Source of the DNA: Chara braunii
Taxonomy: Eukaryota; Streptophyta; Charophyceae; Charales; Characeae
Length of the DNA: 39,028 bases
Assembly (NCBI GenBank): GCA_003427395.1
Contig: BFEA01000204.1
Span: 186,603 to 225,630, forward strand
Direction of reading: 5' to 3'
Below the pieces are notes generated by a model. The model worked only from the letters and a program-made list of their open reading frames with translations. It was not told the DNA's origin and made no database searches. Positions within the stretch are counted from its first letter, which is position 1. Every line of letters begins with the position of its first letter. Both the position numbers and the translations under genes were made by a program. Positions 1 through 8,675 of the stretch are shown in pieces.

Positions 1-548
1 GGTGGTGGGCACCAACAGTCTGCGGCGTTCAATCGTGATGTGAGTTGGTCATGTGATGCTTTGCTCCGTGTTGGATGTGTGGACGTCCTCGTTTGCGCTC
101 CGCCACTGCCCTGCTGCCTGTCCCGCTTGTTTCGCATGTGGTTCTTTGCAGGTTGATGTGTTCGCTGTGTGGTGTGGCCGTGTTGTTGCTGTTGCCTTGC
201 GCTTTGCTGCTCCGCTGCTGTGCTGTCCATCCGCTGGCCGTGCCTACCGTGCTTGCCGCTTGTGTGCCCTGTAGGTTGGTTGCCTTGTTGTTGGTGTCTT
301 GTGGACCGCTCCACGCTTGCCGACTTGCTGGTCCGCTCGCCCTGTTGTTCCCTGCAGTGTTGTTGCCTTGTTTGTGTTGTCTTGTGCTTCACTACACGGT
401 TGCCGCGCTGCATGGCCCGCGTGACATGTCGTTCCTTGCAATCATTTTTGGCGTTGTACAGCCATGTTGCCTCTACTGTGTTGCCTGGTGCTTCACAGGG
501 TTGTTGCCCGGTGCTTTGTTCCTCTTGGGGATGGTCTGCCTTCAATAA

Positions 549-569
549 GGGTCAAAGGGTTCATGACCC
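549..569 (+). other. Small hairpin upstream of hammerhead 1
   Basis: GGGTCA (549-554) pairs with TGACCC (564-569) around a 9-base loop. The same hairpin occurs at 2400-2420 in copy 2, the same short distance before the hammerhead. It may be a folding or replication element, but its role is unknown. Confidence 0.5.
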
Positions 570-596
570 AAACCATCAAATACGGGGATTCCGCAA

Positions 597-648
597 ATTG
601 TCGAGGGTTCAGCCTCCTGACGAGTCGGTGCAACTCCGACGAAACAGT
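597..648 (+). ncRNA. Type III hammerhead ribozyme, copy 1
   Basis: All hammerhead core elements are present in order. Helix III 5' strand ends in TTGT (598-601), followed by the cleavage base C602, giving the canonical GUC site. Helix I is GAGG (603-606) with CCTC (613-616) and a 6-base loop. The conserved box CTGACGA is at 617-623. Helix II is GTCGG (624-628) with CCGAC (636-640) and a 7-base loop. GAAA is at 641-644, then ACAGT closes helix III (A644-T601, C645-G600, A646-T599, G647-T598 wobble, T648-A597). Short pairings further out (CGG/CCG, GAT/ATC) could extend helix III. Helices I and II are closed and III is open, so this is type III, the topology of plant retrozymes and viroid-like RNAs. 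Cleavage is predicted between 602 and 603. Confidence 0.9.
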
Positions 649-1267
649 CTTTCATCACCGGTTTTTATTTTATTTGATTTTTTTTGCTCTCTGGCTTTTC
701 CACTTGGCACTCTATGCCTCTTCCCTTGTTGCCTTGTGTTGCGTGTCTGCCCACCCGCCTCCCCCATGCCATCGACCCTATGTGTCGTGCAACCGCTCGT
801 TGTCTAATGCCTTGCTGTCATTCGCCTCATCGTGAATTGCCTTTATGGCCTTCCCATGACATTCCATGCGTATCTGTGACAAACGCAGGAGAGCACCTCG
901 TGCTGGCTACTATGCCAACAATGATGGCTATGCTATCACTGTTCTCCCTTCTCCTTCTCTCTTTCCTTCTTCGCTATCTATCTTGCATACACCTTTTTGA
1001 GGTGCCAGCTATATTCCTTTGGTCTTGTCTGCAGGGATTGTTGGTTTTGGCGTTAGTCAATCCTACGGATGGGGACTGCAGTGCAAACAGTATATGTGTG
1101 GATCTATGTGGAGCTTCCCGTGTTCTCGGGTTGCTATGGTTGCTTATGCATTTTTACACACATACTTTTCGGACATCGTTCCTGTTCGCAATGCAGGGGT
1201 AGAGCCCACCTGCTGACCCCATCGTTAAAGATCCAACTTTGCTGCTTGATTTGTCTACCCCTAAGAT

Positions 1268-1557
1268 AGGTTGCAAAACTGACCCGTACACTTCCCAAAG
1301 ACGGTCATGGTTTGAGCAACGATGTAGTGTTTGATCACTGCATGACCCTCAAGTTCCGTGCCGCTTGCCCAAAGTGAATGTTTTTTCCATGCGAATAAGG
1401 CCACTATTTGTCCTGAAGTATACACCCATTGCTTTGTTGGAAAAAAATTGTGTATGTGTCTGTCTGTCTGTATGTGCGGAGTCCAGGGGCACGTGGCTGA
1501 ATGGCCTAGTGCCCTAGGACACTAGTCCATCCAGCCGTTCCTCATGGAGGGATTGGG

Positions 1558-1622
<65 letters not shown>

Positions 1623-1841
1623 CAGTTTTATGTCTGTCAGTCTTTCTTCTGTTGTCTGTGCTTCCCCTGATTTTTTTACTTTTTTTGTGTGCTTAACTGA
1701 GCACCCTTTAGTAGTGCCAAACAATCAGTGGTTCCTTGTTTGGAGAACCTACTGAACTCTCATGGGGGCTGCTCGGTTCGGGATGTCTGTGTTGCCTGTC
1801 GGTGATGACGGATGTTCGTCGGAGTGACTCCCTGGCTCAGT
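1268..1841. other. Spacer between the two hammerhead repeats
   Basis: About 570 bases with no gene. It holds a (CA)n microsatellite (1563-1620) and an imperfect hairpin at about 1496-1537 (outer GGCTG/CAGCC, inner CTAGTG/CACTAG). The last ~30 bases before copy 2 resemble ordinary unique DNA. No tRNA primer-binding match was noticed right after copy 1. Confidence 0.5.
1563..1620. repeat. (CA)n microsatellite
   Basis: About 29 uninterrupted CA dinucleotides. Confidence 0.97.
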
Positions 1842-3127
1842 GGGTGGTGGGAACCAACAGTCTGCGGGGTTCAATCGTGATGTGAGTAGGTCATGTGCTG
1901 CTTTTCTCCGTGTTGGATGTGTGGACATCCTCGTCTGTGCTCTGCCGCTGCCCTGTTGCCTGTCCCGCTTGCTTCGCATGTGGTTCTTTGCAGGTTGATG
2001 TGTTCCCTGTGTGGTGTGGCCGTGTGGTTGGTGTTGCCTTGCGCTTCGCTGCTCTGCTGCCTTGCTTCCCTTCTGCTGGTCGTGCCTTCTGTGTTTGTTG
2101 CTTGCGGGCCTTGTTGGATGGTTGCCTTGTGGCTGATGCCTTGTGCTTTGCTCCACGGTTGCCGAGCTGCTTGTCCGCTCGCCCTGGCGTCCCTTGCAGT
2201 GTGGTTATCGTGTTTGTGTTGCCTTGTGCTTCACAACCTTCACTACACGGTTGCCGCGCTGATTGTCCTGCGTGCCATGTCATTCCTTGCACTCGTTTTT
2301 GGCATTGTGCAGCCGTGTTGCCTCTATCGTGTTGCCTGGTGCTCCCCAGGGTTGTTGCCCGCTGCTATGTTCCGCTTGGGGACAGTCTGCCTTCAACAAG
2401 GGTCAAAGGGTTCATGACCCAAACCATCAAATAGTGAGATTCCACAGATTGTCGAGGGGTCAGCCTCCTGATGAGTCGGTGCAACTCTGACGAAACAGTC
2501 TATCATCACCGGGTTTTATTTTACTTTATTTTATTCGCTCTTTGCCTTTTCGTCTTGGCACTCTATGCCTCTTCCCTTGTTACCTTGTGCTGCTTGTCTG
2601 CCCAGCCGCCTCCCCCATGCTATCCACCCTACTATGTGTCGTGCAACCGCTTGTTGTCTAATGCCTTGTTGTCATTTGCCTCACCGTGAATTGCCTTTGT
2701 GGCCTTTCCATGACATTCCATGGGTATCTGTGATGGACGTAGGAGAGCGCCTCGTGCTGGTTACTATGCCAACAGTGATGGCTATGTGATCAATGTTCTC
2801 CCTTCTCCCTCTCTCTTCCCTTCTTCGCTATCTATCTTGCATACACGTTTTCAAGGTGCCCGCTATATTCCTTTGGTCTTGTTTGCAGGGATTGTTGGTT
2901 TGTGGCGTTAGTCAATCCTACGGATGGGGAGTGCAGTGCAAATAGTATATGTGTGGATCTATGTGGAGGGTCCCGTGTTCTCGGGTTGCTATGGTTGCTT
3001 ATGCATTTTTTCATACATATTTTTTGGACATCGTTCCTATTCGCAATGCAGGGGTAGAGCCCACCTGCTGACCCCATCGTTAAAGATCCAACTTTGCTGT
3101 TTGATGTGTCTACCACCCCTGTGCCTA
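1842..3127 (+). repeat. Dispersed ~1.28 kb repeat, copy 2 (hammerhead-bearing)
   Basis: Direct repeat of 1-1267 with the same layout: low-complexity pyrimidine/G-rich first half, hairpin (2400-2420), hammerhead (2446-2501), then a more complex second half ending near 3115-3127. Differences from copy 1 are mostly single bases plus small indels. Two direct copies flanking ~570 bp with a ribozyme in each resemble the outline of a retrozyme (LTR - body - LTR), but these copies are several times longer than the ~350 bp LTRs known for plant retrozymes. Confidence 0.85.
2446..2501 (+). ncRNA. Type III hammerhead ribozyme, copy 2
   Basis: Same architecture as copy 1. Helix III is longer here: AGATTGT (2446-2452) pairs with ACAGTCT (2495-2501), 7 pairs including one G-T wobble. 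Cleavage base is C2453 (GUC). Helix I is GAGG (2454-2457) with CCTC (2464-2467). The box CTGATGA is at 2468-2474. Helix II is GTCGG (2475-2479) with CTGAC (2487-2491), where one G-C pair of copy 1 has become G-U and still pairs. GAAA is at 2492-2495. The only core difference from copy 1 is the base allowed to vary (CTGACGA versus CTGATGA), as expected for a selected or recently active ribozyme. Confidence 0.92.
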
Positions 3128-4900
3128 AGGCGTATGCTTATGACTAGAGCTGCCCTTTATTTACCCTCGCGTGCAACGAGCCTTACGTCTGACTGATCTC
3201 GTTTATCAAGAGGCAGTTTAAGAACAGCCCCCAAGGTAATCAGGAATTATTTAACGTCGCAATCATGATGATGGTCACAACTAGTGGACAGTTCAAACCC
3301 CCGGCATAAATATTTATAGACGGTCTGGAGAGCGTCTGCATAGGACTGGTCACTCCGCACACCCCTTCTATCAGTGCAGCAAAGAGCCTTCAAAGGACAA
3401 AGCAGCATGACCTTCGTGTACTACTCCCATGGGTTGGCATGGTGACCGTGACCCGTGCTTCGACTAGGGCCTTTCAAAGGCACTCGCCTCTCCTGCCAGA
3501 TGCACCACTGGGAAGAATGTCGTCTCTCAAGGTAGAGCGCTCACGACTCCTCACACAAAAGAGAGGACACTCAAGGTTGGATTCACTTCATCGCGGTAAG
3601 AAGAGATTAAGAGGGTAGATAAGCTAAGGGAACAACGGACATGGAGATAGCTGTCTCCAACCACAAATTTCTCACCAATTGAGCCGATGTGCATTTCGAT
3701 GACCGGTCATAGCTTTGGTACCACCCACAACGCAATGCAGTGCCACCTCAGCCAAAATGCCACATCAGCATGCTTTCATCATCATACATACATCCGTTGT
3801 CGCCACATCTCCCACGTTGTTGCCACAACCTTCCAACGGCCGGCCCCTCTACCTGGGCCCTCTCTATCAAGCCAGCGCCAAAGTATCCTCACTGCACAGA
3901 AGCATCGTCAGTGCACCAAGTAACAATGTTGCCAGGTAGTGGCGATCTCGAACCAGCTCCGATACCAAATTGCAAGGAATATGAGTGGGAACGATATAAA
4001 GAAAGCCAAGTTGCCAAATCACACAGATGTCCAAGTAGTCCTGTACAAGCAGAGCACAAATGCACCGAGATTCCATCCAAATAAGAGCAATACCATGAAG
4101 TAATGAGCCAATATTCAAGCCCTCAGGCCACACCAACACAGTATCCAAAGTCGCTCCTGTCTGTCTGGTGCCCAACACCCAACCTACACTACTGGACTAT
4201 CCTACCTACATCAACATTCTCGCAACAGGCTCACTTCGACTCTCGAAGACCAACCTACATGATGTCAACACCATAGCTGACCTCTCCCATGTACCAGGTG
4301 TGTATCTCATCTCCCCTCATCAGACCCTGTCCACCCACACTCGCCCTCTCACCCCCTAGCGCCCTGCAACCCGGCTATGGTGGCTCGCGCACCGCTGCCC
4401 AGCGAGCCCCCTCTTCACCTCACAAGCGCTCGCACACGCCCTGGCCGCTAATGCAGCAACGCAACAGCGTGACCGTATTGCCTGCGTGGGCCAGAATGCA
4501 GACCCTAGCTGCCCTCCTTCCTATATGGAAGTGGCAGTGTCTTCTTGGCTGCGTGTGGCCTGGCTGGAAGCTTCCAGTAGCTTCCGGTTGGGCCCCAGTA
4601 CCTGCACCCAGGCCCAGTGCTACGGTTGAGGGCCTGGGCCCCTTTACAGTTGCCTGAGTCTCCAGGCTTGGGCCGTTTCCTGCATTTGCACAGGACCCAG
4701 GGTATGTACGTCGACAGTGCTGCTTTTGCGTAGGCCTGTAGCCACTTCGTGATGTATAGGCCCTGCATTGTGTGTATGTGCCCAGGCGCAACTGCCACGG
4801 CCTGAGCCAAACTGTACGACGCAGCTTAGGGAGGCTCACGAGTCCACTCAACCAACTGGCGGGCTGTAACAGCCCGAGTACCCACATATAAAAAATGTTG
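3128..4900. other. Intergenic, no gene recognised
   Basis: About 1.8 kb without a convincing gene. Reading frames up to 186 codons exist on both strands near 4289-4980 but overlap each other and have no recognisable domain. No tRNA, repeat or splice pattern stood out. Confidence 0.4.
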
Positions 4901-4949
4901 AATTTGGGCTTTAGTGAATATTCAGGCCCGCCTTCACTTAGGGCGGGCA

Positions 4950-5970
4950 CTTGGCTTGCTGAGCACCAGCAGCTCTTCAATTGTTTACACCATTCAACTG
5001 TTTACGTCGACGTAAGACACAGGCAGCACGGACGTTCCAAACTTGCAAGGCGACAAGATGGAAGTGCCACCAGGTTTTTCTATGAACATCATTCTCCCAG
5101 TAGCCACACAATCGGTACATGATACCAGTGCCAGCAGCTCTTCCAATGCTTACACTACCGCAAGACACAGGCAGCACAAACATTTCAACCCTCGCAGGGA
5201 GACAAGAGAAAAAGGTCACCGGGTCTTTCTATGCTTGTGCCGACAAAAGACTGGACCTTCCAACCATTGAAGACGGGCATAGATGAAAGCACCACCAGCC
5301 CTTCTGGCATACGTACAGACAGGAAATGGACCACAAGCTGTTCTGATGCTCACACGGACACATGGGAAAAAGGTGCCGCATGGTTTTCTATCCCATGCTT
5401 GCACCAACACAACCAGAAACCAGCACTGCCTGGATGCGCTTGTGCGTCCGAGGCCATCTGCAGCGTCACTACTCTGGTAGTCTCGATCTTCACACAGATA
5501 CAAGACACGAGCACCGCTGCGTCATTCTGGCTTTCAATGCTGCTCTCATGGACAAAAGAGGCACGTACTGCTTGGTCTGCTGCACGTGACCTGCTGCACA
5601 GGCACTGACGAGACGTCTTCCACAAACACAGACAGGCTAAGCATCCAGCACACACTTGCTGAACGTCTGACACACATGCCTTATGGCATCCAACGCACAC
5701 TACAGCCTCAAAGTACATCCAATCCACACTCCATACGGCACCACACCCGAAACACTGCAAAAAGGTAGGAAAGCCGAGAGGACACAACTTTGGTCCTTCC
5801 GTGCTCTCCGTGTTGTCCTTACCTTACCACCAACCAAAAGAGTGCCAGTGGGTCGCTGAAGTCCCGAAGCTTGCACCCACACGGGAGACAAGCAGTGCTG
5901 TGTCTTGAGACACTCGCACCGAGACTGGAGGGAAGAGCCAACAGGTCTTCCAATGCATGTGTCAACAAGG
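4950..5970. repeat. Degenerate ~150-165 bp tandem repeats
   Basis: Blocks starting near 4968, 5131 and 5298 share the order cagcagctcttc, an acacaggcagc-like motif, a gggagacaag-like motif, and gg(t)ttttctat. Weaker matches to parts of the unit continue near 5590 and 5865-5960. Frames here (for example 5231-5608 plus and 5350-5787 minus) look like products of the repeat rather than genes. Confidence 0.45.
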
Positions 5971-6193
5971 CATTCGTCAATTCGTCCTCTCGGGGAATCA
6001 GGTCTCGCAATACAGAAAAAGACAGATTGCCAACTGAGGCGCAGGTAGAGAAAGAAGACGACCGCAGGTAGAAAAAGACATTCGTCCATTAGGTTAGGAT
6101 TCACTTCTCCGTCATCAGTCTACGCGCCGAGGAGGTCCACACCTCTGCCACTGTCATCCATACACCGCAGCGCCATTGTCCACAACAGTACGA

Positions 6194-6330
6194 GCCACCT
6201 CAGTCCACCTTTCCATACATCTTGCTGATCGACAATCATCCTCACTGCTGGAAACAGGTATCTGCTACCTCAGTCCACCTTTCATTAGAGCTTGCTGATC
6301 GACGATCATCGTCCCCCCCCCGCTGGAAAT
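6194..6330. repeat. ~71 bp tandem duplication at the end of the TTC1-like pseudogene
   Basis: The segment containing cctcagtccacctttc, cttgctgatcgac and gctggaaa occurs twice (about 6194-6253 and 6265-6330). On the minus strand it duplicates the tail just after the last recognisable TTC1 codons. Confidence 0.7.
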
Positions 6331-6511
6331 TAACTGAGTAACCGCCGGTCTTCGGATCGCCGAGGTCTTTCAACTCACCTAACATTTCCTCCTTCATCTT
6401 CTCTCTTTTGGCCATCACCGCCGGCTCAAGTCTTCGTACTGCCTCCTTGGCTTGCTTATCAGAAGGACCAAGCTCCATCACCTTCTTCATATCTTATAAT
6501 GATTCCTCGAG

Positions 6512-6753
6512 ATATATATATATCACAGCCCCTCGTTTGTTGTCCTCTTCTCTCTCTCTGCCTACGGTTTTACCGGGCAGTTCTGTTTGTGATGATATAT
6601 ATATATATATATATATATATATCCTGATGAGTCGGTGAAACTCCGACGAAACAGTTTGTCACAGCCCCTCGTTTGTTGTCCTCTTCTCTCTCTCTGCCTA
6701 CGGTTTTACCGGGCAGTTCTGTTTGTGACGATACATATATATATATATATATA
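6512..6753 (+). mobile_element. Insertion in the TTC1-like pseudogene: unit / hammerhead core / unit with AT tracts
   Basis: The TPR coding match breaks after RRA (6754) and resumes at LEE (6511). Between them lie an (AT)n tract, a ~76 base unit U (6523-6600), a long (AT)n tract, a hammerhead core (6624-6660), a second copy of U (6659-6732) and another (AT)n tract. U begins with TCACAG and ends with CTGTTTGTGA. It contains a stem-loop: CTGCC and CGGT pair with ACCG and GGCAG around a 3-base loop, with a 2-base bulge. The homology between the two U copies begins next to the GTC that ends the hammerhead core, so the monomer would be 6525-6660 (136 bases). Confidence 0.65.
6594..6660 (+). ncRNA. 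Hammerhead ribozyme core, copy 3 (probably diverged)
   Basis: CTGATGA (6624-6630), helix II GTCGG/CCGAC (6631-6635, 6643-6647) and GAAA (6648-6651) are intact. The helix II loop differs from copies 1 and 2 by one base, so the family is the same. The cleavage topology is ambiguous. As type I, ACA (6651-6653) pairs with TGT (6657-6659) around a GTT loop and puts a GTC at 6658-6660, but helix I then lacks its first pair. As type III, GATATAT... before CTGATGA makes a perfect AT helix I, but the cleavage triplet would be GAT instead of NUH. Activity is doubtful; homology is not. Confidence 0.7.
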
Positions 6754-7190
6754 TGCTCGTCGGAGGAGGAGCGCCTTCACGTAATTCGGGTTTATAGCTC
6801 CAGCGCCAAGGTGCTCTCCTTCACAGCATCGACATATTCAGCCTGTTGGAGAAAGCAAAGCGCTCGATTGGCATGATACCCTACCCTGTTCTGAATAGTG
6901 TCTTCATGCACGGGGATCAACTCTAGCGCGCGGGCATAGCACTCAAGTGCCCCAGCATAATCTTTCTGAACGTATAAGGTGTTACCCTCTGCTTTTGCAT
7001 CATCTGCCATCTGAACTTCATCTCATCCAAATCGAGAATTGCAGCTTTACGGGGGCCAGGCTCACTCCCTGAGTCACCCCCATCTGCTGACACAGGCGAT
7101 GATGCCGAAGTTGACGCCATGTCTTCAGATCGGATTGCTTCAGCTTTCTCTTGAGAGCTCGACGTTCCAGCAGTAGATCCCGACATCGTT

Positions 7191-7440
7191 GATTTTCTCT
7201 CAATAAAGCATTCAACTGTTGAAGAACAACTGTTGAAGAAAGATATTGTCCCTTCTTTATGAGACAACTCAGTCGTTTCAGTGAAGGAGCAAGGCAGTTT
7301 CCACCAGTGATGTCGTCTGTCTGCTCACAAACATCTTCTTTCAGAGAGTCCACACGTAGCTTAACAGAAAATCTCCCGGATGATAGCCCACGTCACTTGC
7401 CCTGCTGAGAGGAAAGAGAAGTAAACATAACCCAGCCCTT
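7191..7440. other. Flank upstream of the pseudogene
   Basis: Minus-strand frames cross this area, one with a charged, coiled-coil-like stretch (7018-7353). I could not decide whether it belongs to the ancestral TTC1-like N-terminus or is noise. Confidence 0.25.
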
Positions 7441-7508
7441 GCTCGTACACCTGGCCCGTGTGTGTGCGTGTGTGTGTGTGCATTGCGGGGGGGTGACTCC
7501 CCCCACCC

Positions 7509-7660
7509 AATCAATCAATCAATCAATCAATCAATGTGAAAGTTTGAAAAAAACAAAAAGCAAAACGGACATTGATTGATTGATTGATTGGTTGGTTGGG
7601 GGGGGTTCGCAGGGGGAGGGCGACCCCACCCCACCCAATCAATCAATCAATCAATCAATC
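7509..7660. repeat. Inverted tetranucleotide repeats (AATC)n / (ATTG)n
   Basis: (AATC)n at 7509-7534, its complement (ATTG)n at 7571-7590, and (AATC)n again at 7636-7660, set in G-rich and C-rich flanks. Adjacent arms can fold into hairpins. No gene lies in 7440-7800. Confidence 0.9.
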
Positions 7661-7800
7661 CATAGATGGAGGGGGGTCTCCGAAATATTTTAACCCACCT
7701 ATCTTCTAAGATTTTCTTTTTTTTTGGCTAACAAAATTTAATGAAAATTTAAAGGTAGGTGCTCAAAGTGACGCTTTGCCTATTAAAAAAGAAAAAAAAG

Positions 7801-7925
7801 AAAAAAGGGCCCGAAGCAGGGTTTGGCAGGCCCCCGAACCGGTGGTCGGCGGGGCCCGAACGGCACCCCGAACGCCCGAACGTTCGGGGTTCGGTCAGAG
7901 GCCTCCCGTACGTACGGCCCGGTAA
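7801..7925. repeat. GC-rich block with repeated cccgaac motifs after an A-rich tract
   Basis: An A-rich tract (about 7784-7806) is followed by GC-rich DNA in which cccgaac and its complement gttcggg recur several times up to about 7900. It has no coding meaning that I can see. Confidence 0.5.
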
Positions 7926-8241
7926 CCCTGGCTCACGCAATATCTTAAATTGCGCACACATCGTCTTTGCGAGTGGCAAGATACACCTGCCATTTTTCCC
8001 TCGGCAAGAAGGTGGCAAGAGAGTAGTTTTGGAGCGTGGCCGAAGGCCGCAGAGGTCGGGGGCTATGCTGTTTGTTGAGCGCGAAAGAAAGGTGCGACAG
8101 CCTTGTGGAGCATGGCCCAACAGCCCCGTGGCCGGAGGCTCTGCTGTTTGTAGAGGGCGAAAGGAGGGAGCGCGAGCCACAGGATGCACTAGACTGTTCA
8201 GCGCGGGCACTCTTTTCCATTTGAGTCCTGGATGTTGCCGT

Positions 8242-8247
8242 ACTTAC
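8242..8247 (-). other. Candidate 5' splice donor GTAAGT
   Basis: A full-consensus donor that ends the membrane-anchor frame in phase 0. It is the main evidence that 8248-8469 is a genuine exon. Confidence 0.4.
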
Positions 8248-8469
8248 AGTCTCAAGCTCCCGGAGTGTGGGCCGGCGAAGGTAGACCTGTACGAAAGTCA
8301 TCACCACAATGATGAATGTGCAAGCGGAGAAGAGGAGCACCGGCCGATATCCAGAGCTTCTCAGCAAGGTTGATCTTCGAACCCTTCGTCTTGACGGCGG
8401 ATTGGTTGGATTCGGTGCTGGTGCCCCTCCTGGTCGCCCGCCATCTCCAACCGCTCCAAACCGCCACAT
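8248..8469 (-). CDS. Possible first coding exon of a single-pass membrane protein
   Basis: The minus-strand frame from ATG at 8469 encodes 74 residues: a Gly/Pro/Arg-rich N-terminus, a basic patch (SRRRVRRS), then a hydrophobic segment of about 20 residues (PVLLFSACTFIIVVMTFVQV) followed by YLRRPTLRELET. It ends at a consensus 5' splice donor, ACT|GTAAGT (GT at 8247-8246), in phase 0. A cytosolic basic patch before one membrane anchor is the layout of type II Golgi glycosyltransferases and similar proteins, but no catalytic domain is visible, so function is unknown. The frame is open well upstream of the ATG, so the true start may be earlier. No matching downstream exon was found; introns may be long. 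Confidence 0.35.
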
Positions 8470-8538
8470 AACTACTCTCGAAGATTCACGTGGATCTTTT
8501 TCCCGATCTAAATTTAGTCGCGCGGGAAAGTACCCCCG

Positions 8539-8675
8539 CGTTTCAATGCAACACGAAATTGAGTCGTGCTCTGTCTGAAAGGATTGCCAAAACTAACTCC
8601 AGCGCTTCAGTGTAACACTATTGGTGAAAAGTAACGCCCGCTCTTCTATGCAACACGGAATTGAGTCATGATCTG
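8539..8675. repeat. Short direct repeats upstream of the membrane-anchor exon
   Basis: A ~30 base motif with atgcaacacg and aattgagtc occurs at about 8545 and 8647, with a weaker related stretch near 8605. It lies where the promoter of the minus-strand exon might be, but a regulatory role is only a guess. Confidence 0.4.

Larger units (their letters stand above)
1..1267 (+). repeat. Dispersed ~1.27 kb repeat, copy 1 (hammerhead-bearing, left end cut by window)
   Basis: This block matches 1842-3127 almost from its first base (both begin with a ggtggtggg / ccaacagtctgcgg context) to the shared text around 1201-1255. The first ~550 bases are a pyrimidine/G-rich low-complexity stretch built from short variants of gttgccttg; its long Cys/Leu-rich reading frames look like composition artefacts, not genes. 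A hammerhead ribozyme lies at 597-648. From about 840 to 1255 the two copies stay closely similar and then diverge. Whether the repeat starts at base 1 or further left cannot be seen here. Orientation is given by the ribozyme strand. Confidence 0.85.
6242..7190 (-). pseudogene. TTC1-like: TTC1-like tetratricopeptide repeat protein, disrupted
   Basis: Read on the minus strand, an acidic N-terminal stretch is followed by a TPR segment (6794-7010, with AKAEGNTLY and ANRALCFL). NPNYVKALLLRRA follows in a shifted frame (about 6754-6795), then LEESL and MKKVMELGP, RRLEP, KREKMKEEMLGELKDLG and GGYSVNFQ (6300-6511). This is the order of TTC1-family proteins, cytosolic TPR co-chaperone-type factors. 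Lesions: frameshifts near 7015 and 6795; a TAA stop at 6494-6496; about 17 residues usually present between KDLG and the final GxYSVxFQ missing; a tandem duplication of the tail; and a 242 bp insertion at 6512-6753. No introns are visible across the TPR part, so a processed retrocopy is likely. Family assignment is from remembered motifs and is fairly secure; the N-terminal limit is uncertain. Confidence 0.75.

Noticed and set aside
53-548. Long Cys/Leu-rich plus-strand frames in the first repeat
   Set aside because: Several overlapping frames are open at once and follow the low-complexity pyrimidine/G composition. The same happens in copy 2, with no conserved domain.
4300-4330. CTGATGAG on the minus strand
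   Set aside because: No helix II closed by GAAA and no cleavage site with helix III.
5605-5640. CTGACGAGACG, a hammerhead-like box
   Set aside because: No GAAA after a helix II; the flanking bases do not form the required stems.
7945-8247. Continuation of the membrane-anchor frame beyond the splice donor
   Set aside because: The GTAAGT donor and the low-complexity, Ser-rich text beyond it suggest that this is intron.
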